The notes beneath the pieces were generated by a model. The model ran no database searches and had not been told where the DNA came from. It saw only the letters and a list, made by a program, of their open reading frames with translations. Below are positions 22,990 to 34,589 of a stretch of 64,000 bases of DNA, piece after piece (position 1 is the first letter of the stretch; the number at the start of each line of letters is the position of its first letter). The position numbers were made by a program, and so were the translations under genes. The stretch is from Epiperipatus broadwayi (Eukaryota; Onychophora; Udeonychophora; Euonychophora; Peripatidae), in NCBI GenBank assembly GCA_028023455.1, contig JAQFVV010006848.1, positions 186,001-250,000 of the forward strand. Reading direction: 5' to 3'.

Positions 22990-24010
22990 ATAATATGGAG
23001 GACAGGTAACACAGCCCTCAGATAAAATACATGGAAGTTAATCTCAGTCACGGTAAATGATCATTAGTAAGAATATTAATCAGAACGTGAAGTGACCCTA
23101 CTATCAAATGAAGATATCAGAACGACCACTTAGGAGTTCTATTCTTTTGGTTAAGATAACAATAAATTAATTTAATAAAAGGAAGGAAATATATGTTATA
23201 AAACGTTGATTATGTTATTTATGGATTTAAGATTTTGATCATGGAAAATTTGGAATGCAAACGACTTCCTTACATTTCTATACGGTTTTGATAAGAAAAA
23301 ATAATATCATATTTTAGTAATATCATTTATAATGTTATCTACATGTACTTAGTAATTATTTTGAAAAAGTATTGCAAAAATCTACATTTTACAGATTTTC
23401 CAAACTGACATAATCAGTTCTGACATCTGTCGTAATTTTCAAAAACTAAAATAAAAGTTTAGAATAAAATTATCTAAATCGCTATAAACTCAGATCTCTG
23501 TAACTTTTTTAGATTCTTTCCGTGATTATAAGGATGTATATAAAAAAGAGGGGGGAAACAAGAAAAAAAACAACGGCTTTTTCATAAAATAATCTTTTAA
23601 ATGTTTCTTAAAGTGACTTTTAGAATTATAGAATGGAACGTTAAATACCTGCTATCTTAACCATATTTGCTTTATGAGCGGTTTTAAATATATATATATT
23701 TAAAATCATTTAAGAAAATTTATTTATAGTAATTTTGAATTTATTAGTTTGATTATAATTTTATATTTATTGCTTTGAATTGTTTTTTATTTTATTTAAA
23801 TAAAATTTGATTCACTTTTATTTTGTTTCTTATTTTTTTATATATATTTTTTATTTTTGGTCTCTATATATTAAACTCATTGAATAACCGAAAACAATTT
23901 ATTTTTATCCCTTTGATTAGTATTAGTTTTATAAAATAGAATATTTACTAGAAATAACAAGTTGCAGTAGATTTAATTCGAAAATTATTGTTTACAAACA
24001 TATATATATA
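22990..24010. other. AT-rich intergenic stretch
   Basis: No coding signal. Some phrases (ATGAGCGGTTTTAA near 23676, followed by TTTAAAATCATTTAAGAAAA) resemble the middle part of repeat A, so this may be a very old relative of that family. Confidence 0.4.
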
Positions 24011-24013
24011 TAT

Positions 24014-24206
24014 AACTACAAAATTTTTAAAAAATGCTTATATAAAAGATTAATATCCTTTGCTATAGTCAGCTTCGGAGTATTCCGCCATCTTAAGTAG
24101 CTGGCGGAATACGCCGAAGAGATGGCGGAATACGCCGAAGCTGGCTATAGCAAAGGATATTAATCTTCAATTTTATATAGGTATTTTTTAAAAAATTTGT
24201 AGTTTT
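24014..24206. mobile_element. Small foldback (MITE-like) element
   Basis: Two arms are near-perfect inverted repeats. The left arm runs from ACTACAAAATTTTTAAAAAA through GATTAATATCCTTTGCTATA to GGAGTATTCCGCCATCTT. The right arm mirrors it, ending AAAAAATTTGTAGT. The short centre repeats GGCGGAATACGCCGAAG. Total size is about 190 bases, flanked by (TA)n on the left. There is no coding capacity, so it would depend on another element's enzyme if mobile. Confidence 0.8.
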
Positions 24207-24239
24207 ATTCCAGTGGATTGTTTTATTATACTTATATTA

Positions 24240-25375
24240 TTTGATATTATATATAAACTCAAAATATATTTGATCAACATTATTTTCAAACTTTATCGAT
24301 ATATTGCAGGATGAAATTCCTTCCAATTTTAATCCATTGCGTTCAATTCGTAGCTTCTTTTCTCCACATCTGACTACCAAACTTCCTTATTTTGTGTCGT
24401 CTCTTTTTAGATATTTTACAATCTTTTTCCATGCCACTTTAAATGTCAATTGTCCACCTATTATCTTCTCTTCTAGCCATATATGTTGTTCATGCTTACT
24501 ACAATAGCCTAACGCTTTCGGTGAGTAGGTGATACTAGTTTGCTATCCCTCTCATGTATTAATGTATAATCCCTTATTGTTATATGTGACATAGCTTTTC
24601 TGTAATGTCACAAGACTCAGATCCATAATTAAGAGCTGGTTAAATACATGTACTAAAACATTCTTCTAAACAGATAGCAATTTACCCAAGTTTAATTTTA
24701 TGTTTGATTCCATTCATTTCTGTGTTCAGCATAGAATTTGACCAAGGGATTTGTAATTTTTACAAATTTTAAATTCAGGATTATCAATATTTATTTTCTT
24801 TTGTGAATAATTATTGATCATGAATATTTCCCCCCTTTTTTTCTTACTTGTATGTGCTAAGTCTTTCAATATTTCTTAAACCTTTGAATCATTATTTACA
24901 GAAACATAAACTAATATTTGAAAAAATCTAGATATCTTAATTAATCTCCAATTATTTTTACCTGCTCATGTTTTTACTTCAATTCAGAATTTTAAACAGC
25001 TTTAAACGAATTTACAGAAATGGTGTTACATTGTTACACACTCATCATCAATATTAATTGTTTAGTGTCATTAATATAATCACTACTGTTGCATTTTGAT
25101 GAATAATCTTGAGAAGATGACGTTATCACAATTCTGTATCTCATTGATCCAAATGTTTAATTACTAACAATACTCTTAAAAATCTTGAAGATAATGGTGA
25201 CTTCAATTTATTGGTTCTTTATGTAATTTATCTTAATACTTTGACGTGGTCTACAATGATAAAAACAACTTTACCATCCAGCTTGTGCTTTTGGTTGAGT
25301 ATAATCCAAAGATTTCTGCAGACTTTGATAGAAATCTTAAAAGGGTAATTTTTAAAGCCTTTTACTACTGCATTT
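24240..25375 (-). pseudogene. LINE RT and C-terminal remnant
   Basis: Minus-strand reading near 24640-24590 gives ALNYGSESCDITEK, and 24420-24290 gives RRHKIRKFGSQMWRKEATNR then TQWIKIGRNFILQ. This is the C-terminal pattern (YGSExxxLT, then RR..I..F.....W...A..R..W) of RTE-type LINEs. The upstream half (24650-25375) aligns with the RT remnant at 34590-35230. Frames are broken throughout. The adjoining Gypsy element begins just beyond its upstream (high-coordinate) end. Confidence 0.7.
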
Positions 25376-25605
25376 ATTCAATAATTTGGCTATACAAATG
25401 TAAAGACTACCATTCGAAATAACATCGACCCCTAGCATATTTCAGTCAAAAATCGAAACTCTCCATATTTTGATGACATCCTCGTAACAGCGACCACAGA
25501 CAAAGAACTTAGAAACCGATTGATAAGATATGTGAATGGCTAAATGAGTTTGGCACAAAGCTGAATACTGAAAAATGTATTTGTAAAACTAAGGAAATTA
25601 AGTTC

Positions 25606-25872
25606 GTGGGCCACATTATATCGAGAAGCGGCACATCCCATTCCCCTGAAAAGGCTAAATCAGCAGCAGAAGCACCAAGACCCACAAATGTGAAGCAACT
25701 ACAAGCTTTCCTAGGCTTGGTGAATTTTTTTGAAACTTTTTTAAAAGGAAAAGCCCATGTGGCCCCTCTTTTATATAATCTACTGAGAAAAAACCAGAAA
25801 TGGAAATGGGACAAGCAAGAAGAAATGACATTTATTCACACTAAAGCGCTGCTTACTTTGAAAAATTATTAG
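25606..25872 (+). CDS. Gypsy RT thumb/connection fragment
   Basis: An open 88-codon piece of the dead Gypsy pol. It starts at an internal methionine in the MGHIISRSGT motif and includes LQAFLGLVNFFETFLKG and the WKWDKQEEMTF segment typical of the RT-to-RNase H linker. It stops just before RNase H. It is not an independent gene. Confidence 0.6.
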   Translation: MGHIISRSGTSHSPEKAKSAAEAPRPTNVKQLQAFLGLVNFFETFLKGKAHVAPLLYNLLRKNQKWKWDKQEEMTFIHTKALLTLKNY

Positions 25873-25898
25873 TACATTATAACAGTGATCTGGAAATT

Positions 25899-26171
25899 AT
25901 GTTGACCACCGATGCATTGGAATTTGGAGTTGGGGCAGAACTAAGTCACCCAGCCCAGTTGAAAGAGCGACATATAGCATATGCTTCATGCACATTGTCC
26001 AAGGCAGGAAAAAACTATAGCCAACTGGACAAGGAAGCACTCGCAATTATGTTCAGAGTGAAAAAATTCCACCAATATCTATATGGGAGGAAATTTATTA
26101 TTATAACCGATCACAAAACACTGCTGGGAATATTCAAAAATAAACATACATCTGATCATTTAAGCCCCTGA
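25899..26171 (+). CDS. Gypsy RNase H fragment
   Basis: An open 90-codon piece with TTDALEFGVGAEL, AYASCTLSKAGKNYSQLDKE and FIIITDHKTLLGIF, the standard Ty3/Gypsy RNase H blocks. The D, E and D catalytic residues are all visible (TTDA, DKEAL, ITDH). It is bounded by stops and therefore a fragment of the broken polyprotein. Confidence 0.65.
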   Translation: MLTTDALEFGVGAELSHPAQLKERHIAYASCTLSKAGKNYSQLDKEALAIMFRVKKFHQYLYGRKFIIITDHKTLLGIFKNKHTSDHLSP

Positions 26172-27623
26172 ATGTTACATTGGCTTAACATTCTCACAGG
26201 CTATGATTACAGTCTGCAATACAAAAAAGGAAAACAAATTGGGCACACAGATGTGTTATCATGCATGCCCACTCTTCATGAAATAGCAATATTAGAAAGA
26301 GAAATAAATTATATAGATGTACTTCAAAAGCAAAACCTAAATAGTAAAATTGTAGCTTGATGGACAGAAGAAGATGACAGCTATCAGTGGATAATAAATA
26401 AGATGAGAGAAGGATGGCCGAACAAATATCCAAGTTTTCTCCACAAACAATTATGGAACGCCCACGAACAGCTATCCATATGTAAAGGATGCATTTTGAG
26501 GAGCGACCAAGTGCTGATACCTGTGGTGGGGAGACAACAAATATTAAACTGCTTCATGAGGGATATCCAGGCATTGTGAGGGCAAAAGCCCTAGCTCATG
26601 GTGTCATAGGGTGGTCAAACATCAATGTAGATATAGAAAGATATATAAAGAAATGTGAGAACTGCCAATAGTGCGCTAAAGCACCCCCATCAACTTTTGA
26701 AACATGGCCAAAAGCAGACAATCCATGACAACGAATTCATATAGAGCACTGCAGTCCATTCGAAGACCATTTATTTCTAGTTGTAGTTGACTCATATTCA
26801 GGGTGGGCTGAGTATAAAATAGTGAAAAATACCAGCACAGAGGTAACAGTTAGCACTCTGTACGAGATTTTTGCTCATCACGGATTCCCAGAAACTTTAG
26901 TCTCAAATAATAGAACAAGTTTCACATCAGAAAAGTTTGCAGAGGCAAGCAAGATTGGGGAATAAAACATGTACTCACCCCTCCATACCACTCCCAATCA
27001 AGTGGACTGGCTGAAAGAGCAGTGCAAAGCCTCAAGTCAGCTATAAAAAATGGGCAAAATGAAAATTGACAAAGCTGTATTGACTGCTCTTCTCCACCAG
27101 CATTCTATCCCAGTGGCCAAATCTGGAAAATCACTGGCAGAAACATATTTAGGCAGAAAACTGGGAACAAAACTAGCAAAAATAGTGCCAACAAAACAAC
27201 AAGAAAAACAACAGAGTTGTTCATATAAATTCCAGCCACAAGAGAGAGTGTAGGTAAAGAACACACTAAAAAATCAATGGTTTCCAGGGGAAGTTATTCG
27301 CACATCTGTCAAAACAAGCCATGACAGTTTGCATGGGTGATGGTAAGATATTAAAAAAACATGTGAAACAGCTACAGAGAAATGAAAGTGATGACTGGAT
27401 TCCAAATCTTGACACAACAGAAACCAACAAGTCTCTAAAAAATTATCATAAACTAGAAATTTGTGCCAGTCAAGAAACTGATTTTCAATAAAACATTTTT
27501 CCTACAGAGAAGTCACCACTACAAATGAAAAATAATTCACGGCAATGACTAAAAAGGAAAATAAACCCTCCCAAATATTTAAATGATTATATTTTAAGTT
27601 CGAAGACTAACAAATAATTTTCG

Positions 27624-27639
27624 AATTTGGGGGAAGTAT
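27624..27639 (+). promoter_or_regulatory. Polypurine tract of the Gypsy element
   Basis: GGGGGAAG lies immediately before TGTTATG, the inferred start of the 3' LTR. Such a tract primes plus-strand DNA synthesis in LTR retrotransposons. Its place, right after the pol remnants and right before a TG start, supports the strand and boundary calls. Confidence 0.75.
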
Positions 27640-28429
27640 TGTTATGTGTGTGTATAATTAAAATACACATACACGCAAAATAATAATAGTAAATGGTGTA
27701 AATAGGGATTTAATATTTAAACGTATGTACGTGTATAATTATGGCATATACATACGTAAGTTATATATATATACATGAAGATAAAAATACTTCGTTAATT
27801 TAAAATAATATTATACTTTAATAGTTGTGTTATGTTCTAAAACAACATGTAAACAAATCCTTTTAGATAGCAAGGTTAATTAATGAAGTAACTTTGCAGA
27901 TAAACAAGATGATTAATTAAAAAGCAATCGAACTGCAAAGGGTAATCAATCAAAGTTAAACTTAAGCCAAAAGATAAACTGGGATGGATTGATCTGACCA
28001 GGATGGACAAGATCTGACCAATCAAATCCAGAAAATCAGGACTGGAAAAATGAGTGAAAGTATAAAGCATTTGGACACTTAAAACTGGGAGCTCTACCGA
28101 TGCAGATGAACTGGGAAAGGCACTGAATGTCACTTATTTAGCACAGAAGCCCCAGAGAGGTCATCTGGCCTCTGAATATCCAAGAGTCATTATAGGGACT
28201 ATAAAGTAGGTCGCATAGATCTTCATTATTATTTTCATATACCTTCGGATTTGTTAATATAAATAGATTATGATTGTTTTAATGTGTAAATATGTATATA
28301 TTAGTGTATTATAATTAAATCTGTTTTCTTATCCCATCGGTGTTAGTCTTTGTGATAAAATTATTGTATGCATATATAGTCAGTGCAAGGGTTAGCTTAC
28401 TGCATAGATTGTAACTGGTGGATTTAACA
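27640..28429 (+). mobile_element. 3' LTR of the Gypsy element
   Basis: About 790 bases running from TGTTATGTGTGTG to GGTGGATTTAACA, a TG...CA frame directly after the polypurine tract. Inside are a TATAAAGTAGG box (about 28201), an AATTAAATCTG polyadenylation-like region (about 28313) and a CGGTGTTAGTCTTTGTG stretch near the end. No second copy is in the window, so the 5' LTR is missing. The right edge abuts repeat A copy 2. Confidence 0.7.
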
Positions 28430-28434
28430 AAAGC

Positions 28435-31400
28435 ACAGCTCCTCTAGAATAAATTTTTGATGTGTGTGCCGGCATTGTTTTTTTTTTCAAATGATAATGG
28501 TTGAACTAGAAAAACATGCATGAAGGAGCATAAAATGGAAACAGGATGTGAAGTAGATATACAATAGGCTGAATTGTAACAAGTATGAGGTAGATATACA
28601 ATAAACCAAAGTGGGAACAAAGAGGGGTGGAAATCGGATGTGAAATGGGAAGTAGATACACAATAGGATGAAGATATCCCATAGAACCTTTATAATTTTA
28701 GGCTGAAATCATTTAAATAAAGTGTAACTGAAAGTGGATGGAAATCAGATGGGCAGTAGATCTTCAATAAATCAAAATTGTGGGAAATACAGATGTGAAG
28801 TAAAAAATAGTTCTACGATAGGACAAAATGTAAGAAGTAGATCTTTAATACACGAAAAGCAGAAAATAGATCTACAGAAATATACTATTTAGAAATATGA
28901 TTTCTAGACTTCCAGTTATTTTACATACATCTGCAAACTATAACAGTTAATGTCTTTTAGGAAGTCTTAAATTTTATTTTATATGTTTGAAAGATTTATC
29001 AAGCCTCAAGTTTTGAGTGCAAATTAACAGGCAGTTCTCCTTAATTCCTTCATAGACACATTTTGAAATTGAATATTTTAGTAATGATAATGAAAACACT
29101 ATTGAAAATTTCCTTTAAACAATATGCAAAAGTATAGGAAAAGTTGTTAAATATCAGTGCTGCCATCTGTGTTCAATTCAGTTTTATAATAATTTTGTAA
29201 TTTTACCGTCAAGATGCTGACCACTACAAAAAAGACGAAGATACCAATAAGTTCTCATTTCCTCAATTTAGCATATATTGATTATATGCAACTATGATTT
29301 TTGGATTTTTTAAAAATAACGTTTAAGGTTGCTAACTTATTTTCTTTATGAGCGGATTTAATGATTTTATGTATAAGTTTAAAATCTATACAAAAAATAT
29401 ATTTGAATAATGATTCTGAAAGTACTGGATTTGATTATAATTTTGATATTTATTGCTGTTAGTTTTTTTTTGCTTTTTATAAAACAGTATTCATCAGACG
29501 CACCCCCTTCCCCCCACCGTCGTGTACATTGAATAATATACTTGAAAAACTTTTGAACTTTTCCATTATTGTGATGTTTACATATTTTTTTAAATTTCTG
29601 TATTTTAAAGAAGATAAAATAAATTGGATCAAATCCATTAAATCGTAATCGTCATTTTCAACCATGATCAATTCATTAAAGGTCTTTCCAATATTAACTT
29701 GACCTCCTCCTATATATTGCATATAATCTATATCTCATCATCTAACTTTCTTATTTTGTCTACTGCTCTCATACAAGTTCTCTACCTAGAACATTTACAA
29801 TCAATTGAACCCAATTTAAACTTCAGCTATCCTATTATCAATTGTTATAGGAATATACCCAACCTAGCTTCATTTCAATCTCTTAATTCTTCCACTATGA
29901 TTCATGATACCCTGTTTGCTCTATCATTCTTGTATTGTTGTTAAATGTCTCCTTATTACTCCTAATATTCATGTCTCTATATTTTGGTGAATGATATGAA
30001 GACTCCATGTTAATCTTTTCTTAAATAATCAAGTCTCAAATCCAAATGTAAAAATTAGTTAATGCATCTATTAAAAATCTTGTTTATCAAACATTTACGC
30101 ACATATTTCTTTTAATACCATGCTGTTTAAATAACAATTTAGTTTACTTATATGCCTTTTTTACATACATGGAGGAGTCACCGACCACTACCGAATCATT
30201 ATTGAAAGTAGCAAATAATAAATATAACATTTTACCTATATTATTTCCACATTTGTTACCAAGATATTTATGAAGGATATTTTATTTGGGTTAGTGTTTC
30301 CACAGCAGAAATAAAGAAAAATAATTTGAATATTATGAGTAATTTGTTAAAGTGAATAATATCATTAACAAATGCTAAATACAATGTTGCTGTGAAGTTT
30401 TACAGTTAGTAACAAGGATGTGGATTTGTTTTCTTCATTTTTCCTTTTTTTCTCTCTAGGTAAAAGATTTAATCAAACAATAACAATCATCAAATTGGTC
30501 TTCATGAAATGACAAGTGGGGCAAAGTGAATGAGGGTTGTTGGCTAACATTTATTTATATTTTCGAACGTTTTCTTCCCCAATTTGTAAAAAAAATAACT
30601 GACCAATAAGAACAATTAAATCATAATCTGAATGGTCATAGCATTGTAACAAACTAATTGAGAAGGATTTTACTTGAAATGGAAACAACAAGTGTAAAGT
30701 AAAACTGAAACATTTTTCATTCCTATCAACAGTGGCAATAACTAGGATGAATATTTTGGATAACAATTTCTTAGGATTTGTTTGGATACACAATCCTAAA
30801 ATTCAGTTTCTTCATGGGAAAAAACACATATATATAATAGAAAATTTTTAGTTTACTATTCAATATTTTTAGTAGGGCTCCTGCTGTGTTTCCTCCAATT
30901 ATGTAATCCATCCATACAGCTAAAACTCATCCCCATTGATATTCTTTCTTGCTATAGTTCTACAGAATGACAAGAAAATTGCAGGAGCTATGGAAGTCCC
31001 TCATAGTCCATTTTCTGAAAAGTCTGGCAGCAAACTAGCAATGCAGACTAATTTTTAGGCTTTCTTCCAAGACATTTGTGCTCATTACCTTTGACAGGGA
31101 AAATGTTCATTTATTTGTGGCACAATATAGGATAGAATAGACCACACGTTTAAAGTTACTGCTATTTATCATATGCCATGCTGTGAAATTACCTATTTAT
31201 AGATTGCATTTTATGATAGAATTAAAACCAGCTACCATAACTGTGACATCATCCACTTTGTTTATGTAAAGTAATTTGCACACACGACTTAATGAAGAAA
31301 AAAATAGTTGTAAATATTTTTACAGAATATTGCACACAAAAGATAACATATTTTAAGAATGATTTATCCATATTTTTATCTTGGTGTAATCACGTAACTT

Positions 31401-31500
31401 TGGGGGTTTGAGATTGGATAAATATTAAAAATTGCTATCTGGTGCAGTAATACGAATTTAAATAAATAGAAATTTTCAATAAAAAAACATTGACTAGTCA
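28435..31500 (-). mobile_element. Repeat A, copy 2
   Basis: Colinear with copy 1: GTGTGTGCCGGCATTG (about 28460), minisatellite-like block (28490-28880), GCTGCCATCTGTGTT (29159), ATGAGCGGATTTAATGA (29348), CCCCCACCGTCG patch (29512), minus-strand LINE C-terminal fossil (29650-30060), then the GGCAATAACTAGGATGAATA block (30732). It starts right after the Gypsy LTR, lacking the leftmost part seen in copies 1 and 3, so the Gypsy element or a deletion interrupts it. Confidence 0.75.
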
Positions 31501-31614
31501 TTCTACGTATGTTTTTTATATAGGGAATAAATATGAGAAAATAGAAAAGACCCTGAATCTTTTATTATGAATATCCTTCTTTTAAAAAGAAAATTTAGCA
31601 AATGTTTTGCGCAA

Positions 31615-32675
31615 AACAAAATATAAAATTAATTGAAATGATGTCATGTAATTTTCTGTACATCAAGTAAGCAATAAGATTAATAATAATTAATTCCCAT
31701 ATTTCAATAAATTTATTTGAACTGATAAATAAATACACACTCAAATGACTGGATTAAAATTCTCCCAAGTCGTTAATTCAGCCATAAAACTTTATTATAA
31801 AATACAATTACTGTGGACATTGTCATATATGTGTGTTTACAATAATGGAAATACAAGTTAAATATAAACTCAGCTACAGACCACAGTTTCTGAATATATT
31901 ATTTGAACTTAAAAATTGATTTAAAAGAACCAAAGTACGTGGAAATGATTTTCTTCTTATTTTGTTTGATGTTTCCTTTTAACATATTAGAAGCAAATTT
32001 ACAATAGACAGATAGAATTAAATAAAATAAGCCTTCAAGAATTAAAAAATATATATAATAAAGTTTTTACTCTAGATTGTCCATGCCTGCTGTAAAACTC
32101 TTCAAAATGTTTGGTGATACATATTTGTGTCAATGATTATTTTAAAAAAAATTCACGGAGCTTGAAAATAACAGACGAACATGTAACATATATATTTAAA
32201 AAAAAAAAAAAATCAAAAATTTATACTCAGTATTCCAAAAAATTTTTTTAAAAGTATTCTAATTTTAAATTTTGTGTTAACATTAGATAATAATTCCTAA
32301 AATTGTTATATATATATAATTTATTAAATAAAAAAAATTAATATAAATAAAATTATTTTTTAATATATTTCCCCCAAACAACTTTTTAATTTGTCATTAA
32401 AACAATATTTTTTTATTTGGCCATCGCTGTTGATGCCTCCTAAACTGCATTTGAAGTCTGTGACCTCCCTGACTCCAAGTTTAGAGTAGCCTTCTTTCTT
32501 AACCTATTTCAAAGCACCCTGGGATATAATCTCATAAGCTCTTTGCGTAAAAAGGCATTTGTAGTAAGAAAAAAACCCAGTAAAAATAGGTTATTTCCTG
32601 TTTAAAGATATGTAAAAAAAAATTACCATTTTTAAAAAAACTAAAAAAAAACTCAGAAATTTATTTTCTCCAGTA
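31615..32675. repeat. Repeat D, copy 2
   Basis: Second copy of the 1.1 kb repeat at 13900-14975, same orientation and same landmarks (AAATACACACTCAAATGACT, TTAATTCAGCCATAAAACTT, CTGTTGATGCCTCCTAAACTG). It follows repeat A copy 2 by about 100 bases. Copy 1 instead follows a PLE, so D is not simply an extension of A. Confidence 0.7.
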
Positions 32676-32679
32676 GGAA

Positions 32680-32990
32680 ATTGTTCTATTAGCTCATGTC
32701 AGCTGCTTGATGGTAATATATATATATGTGAAAACATATAAATATGCCATTTACATGGCCGCAGCTGGCCTGAAACCATTTTGCATGCCATTCTGGTGTC
32801 CAGCCTGCTGCTTTGTGTTATGCACTTTATTCCAATGCTCACAGTTCAAAGTTCACTAGAGTACCTTCTGAAGGTGTCTGGACTTCAGCTTACCACGACT
32901 CTTTAAATATGCATATCAAAGTAATCAGCTTGCAAGTCATCTGACCTACTATTACCTCCTAACAATTGTAAACCCATTTCCATGCTTCCC
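32680..32990. other. GC-richer non-coding stretch
   Basis: Base composition rises here (CTGGCCTGAAACC, GTCCAGCCTGCTGC). A short (TA)n run sits near 32716. No motif is recognised. It may be the downstream part of the broken ORF to its right. Confidence 0.35.
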
Positions 32991-32993
32991 TAC

Positions 32994-34330
32994 TCAATGT
33001 GGAACCTTCAAAAAACTTAGAAAAAGTACATCCAAGCAAGATTTCAACCAGCTTACATTTTCATGAGAATGCATCCATGACAAATAAAATGGCTGGCTGC
33101 AAAACTGAGCTATACAAATTATGCCAACTGCTGTCCACAGAAGCTGGTATAGTGGCATTTGGTGTAGGGTTGGGATATCCATTGGAGAAATCCCTTTATT
33201 AAGCAGAATTGAAGTTAGCCATGTTGGTGTAGATGAGCATGTTGGCCCTTTTCTCCAATAGGTATTTAAAATTGGACATGGAACCAAAAGGTTTGAGTAA
33301 TTATTGTAGATCTGCTTCCTTAAAATTTATAAAGCAGTTTCTGATTTGGCCTGCAAGAATGAAGGTTCTATTTATGTCAACATGATCTAGGATTTTGTCA
33401 CCCAAGGATTTTATGGATTTTTGAAACAATAACTTGTGGGTCAGGGTATGGAATTCCACTACTATATAATAGTTGTTGGGATGTGTCAGAACTTTGTATA
33501 GTAGATTCCACAACTTTTTAAATTACTACAGAATTCTTCCATCAGGTATCTAAGCAAATCACAATTAGAGTTGGTAATGGCCAAAATTACTGAATTATTA
33601 GTGTGAAAATTCAAAAAGGATCTGTGGAGGGATCATTGAATTAAACTTGATTATAATGCCATTTAAGTTGGTATGATCTATATGTGTAATAGGATGATAA
33701 ATTTGAATAGAGTTAGTAAATGTACTTTTATAAAAATTGTTACCCAGGAAATTGAAAATGTCGTCATTGTTTTGAATGTCTCCCCAATGGATAGTGTTAG
33801 GCTGTTCTAGGTCTCTTTGGGTAATGTTTGTGTAGCTGCCTTTATTATTAGAGGTAAAGCCAGAGTGATTTGGGGGGGGGGTCCTATCAGAAATAGGAAT
33901 CTCCATAGAACTCATTTGAGTTTTCCCCAAATTATTATTAATAGATGTTTTTATTATAATTGTTAGGAATTTTTTTAGAAAAATTAACATTTCCTACCTC
34001 TAAACTTGGGAATTCCTTGGTTACAATGATCTCTCCTGTATGGTCATTATTTTGGTGAAAATAGTAAATTTGGACTCCTAGGAGAAAGTGTCACCATAAT
34101 TTGAGTTTTTTCATATGAAAGATGATGTAGATGTTGGTTTTCTTAGTGAGGGTGGAGATTTTGAAGGATTCTGTGTATTGCAAATGGCTGCTTCTGTATT
34201 GAGATTAATGGTAATTTTTTCAAGGTTGTTATAACTTTTTTCTGAGATGATAGATTTATCCAGCCTGATATAGGAGGAGAGGGAAGAGATTAATCCTTTG
34301 GATTAGGGATTTTTACTTCAAGAGAAAATC
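32994..34330 (-). pseudogene. Broken ORF of unknown identity, possibly TE ORF1-like
   Basis: Minus-strand frames 33598-33990 (130 codons), 33301-33513 and 32994-33287 appear to be one former protein cut by stops and frameshifts. The text is rich in Asn, Ser, Pro and Thr at its start (ISDRTPPPNHSGFTSNNKG), then has an ordered stretch (DIFNFLGNNFY, HIDHTNLNGIIIKFNSMIP, LLFEFSH). Frame-shifted continuations keep protein-like composition, unlike neighbouring DNA. The FNFL...F...I...H...NLNG...KF layout loosely resembles a nucleic-acid-binding fold of some retroelement first ORFs, but I do not recognise the family. It may also be a host pseudogene. Confidence 0.4.
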
Positions 34331-34368
34331 ATTTAAGTTAAAAATTAATACTAATTAGTGGAGCTACA

Positions 34369-34535
34369 AGTGTGATGTGATGTATTGTGGCTTCTCCTTA
34401 AATGAAGTCAAGAATATCTAAGCAATTATACCCAGATAAACCTGTTAGACACTTAATTTTCCATTCCCCACTCTGTTTTCCCATATTCTGCTCCATCCCA
34501 TTTCCACAACATAATCCTTGTCAACTCTATAGAGA
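34369..34535 (-). mobile_element. Severely 5'-truncated copy of the young LINE family
   Basis: The reverse complement of 34369-34460 matches the 3' end of the LINE at 55568-55675, including GTTTATCTGGGTATAATTGC and AAGGAGAAGCC, and ends in the same CATCACATCAC-type tail. Further into the copy the frame reads ELTRIMLWKWDGAEYG, matching the last residues of that LINE's ORF. Only the last 50 codons or fewer remain, a normal outcome of incomplete reverse transcription. Confidence 0.8.
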
Positions 34536-34589
34536 ACAGATCTAGCTGCGCCCTCTAGTAGCTTTTTCTTTCAAACATGTACCACTTTA

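Larger units (their letters stand above)
25440..27625 (+). pseudogene. Broken Gypsy-type pol (RT, RNase H, integrase)
   Basis: In order on the plus strand: RT catalytic YFDDILVTAT (about 25471), FVGHIISRSGTSHSPEKA and LQAFLGLVNFFETF (25600-25740), RNase H LTTDALEFGVGAEL to ITDHKTLLGIF (25900-26140), LHWLNILTGYDYSLQYKKGK (26175), the integrase zinc-binding half ending YIKKCENCQ (26669), and the integrase core (26710-27050). Stops separate the blocks near 25550, 25870, 26170, 26360 and 26670. In the core, the first acidic residue reads E (IHIEH) and the second reads N (LVSNNRTSF) where DDE integrases have D; the third, in GLAERAVQS, is kept. The 5' LTR and gag are absent, so this is a 5'-truncated or rearranged copy. 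Confidence 0.85.

Noticed and set aside
25509-25814. 101-codon minus-strand ORF within the Gypsy pol
   Set aside because: It is antisense to the RT connection region, with no motif of its own.
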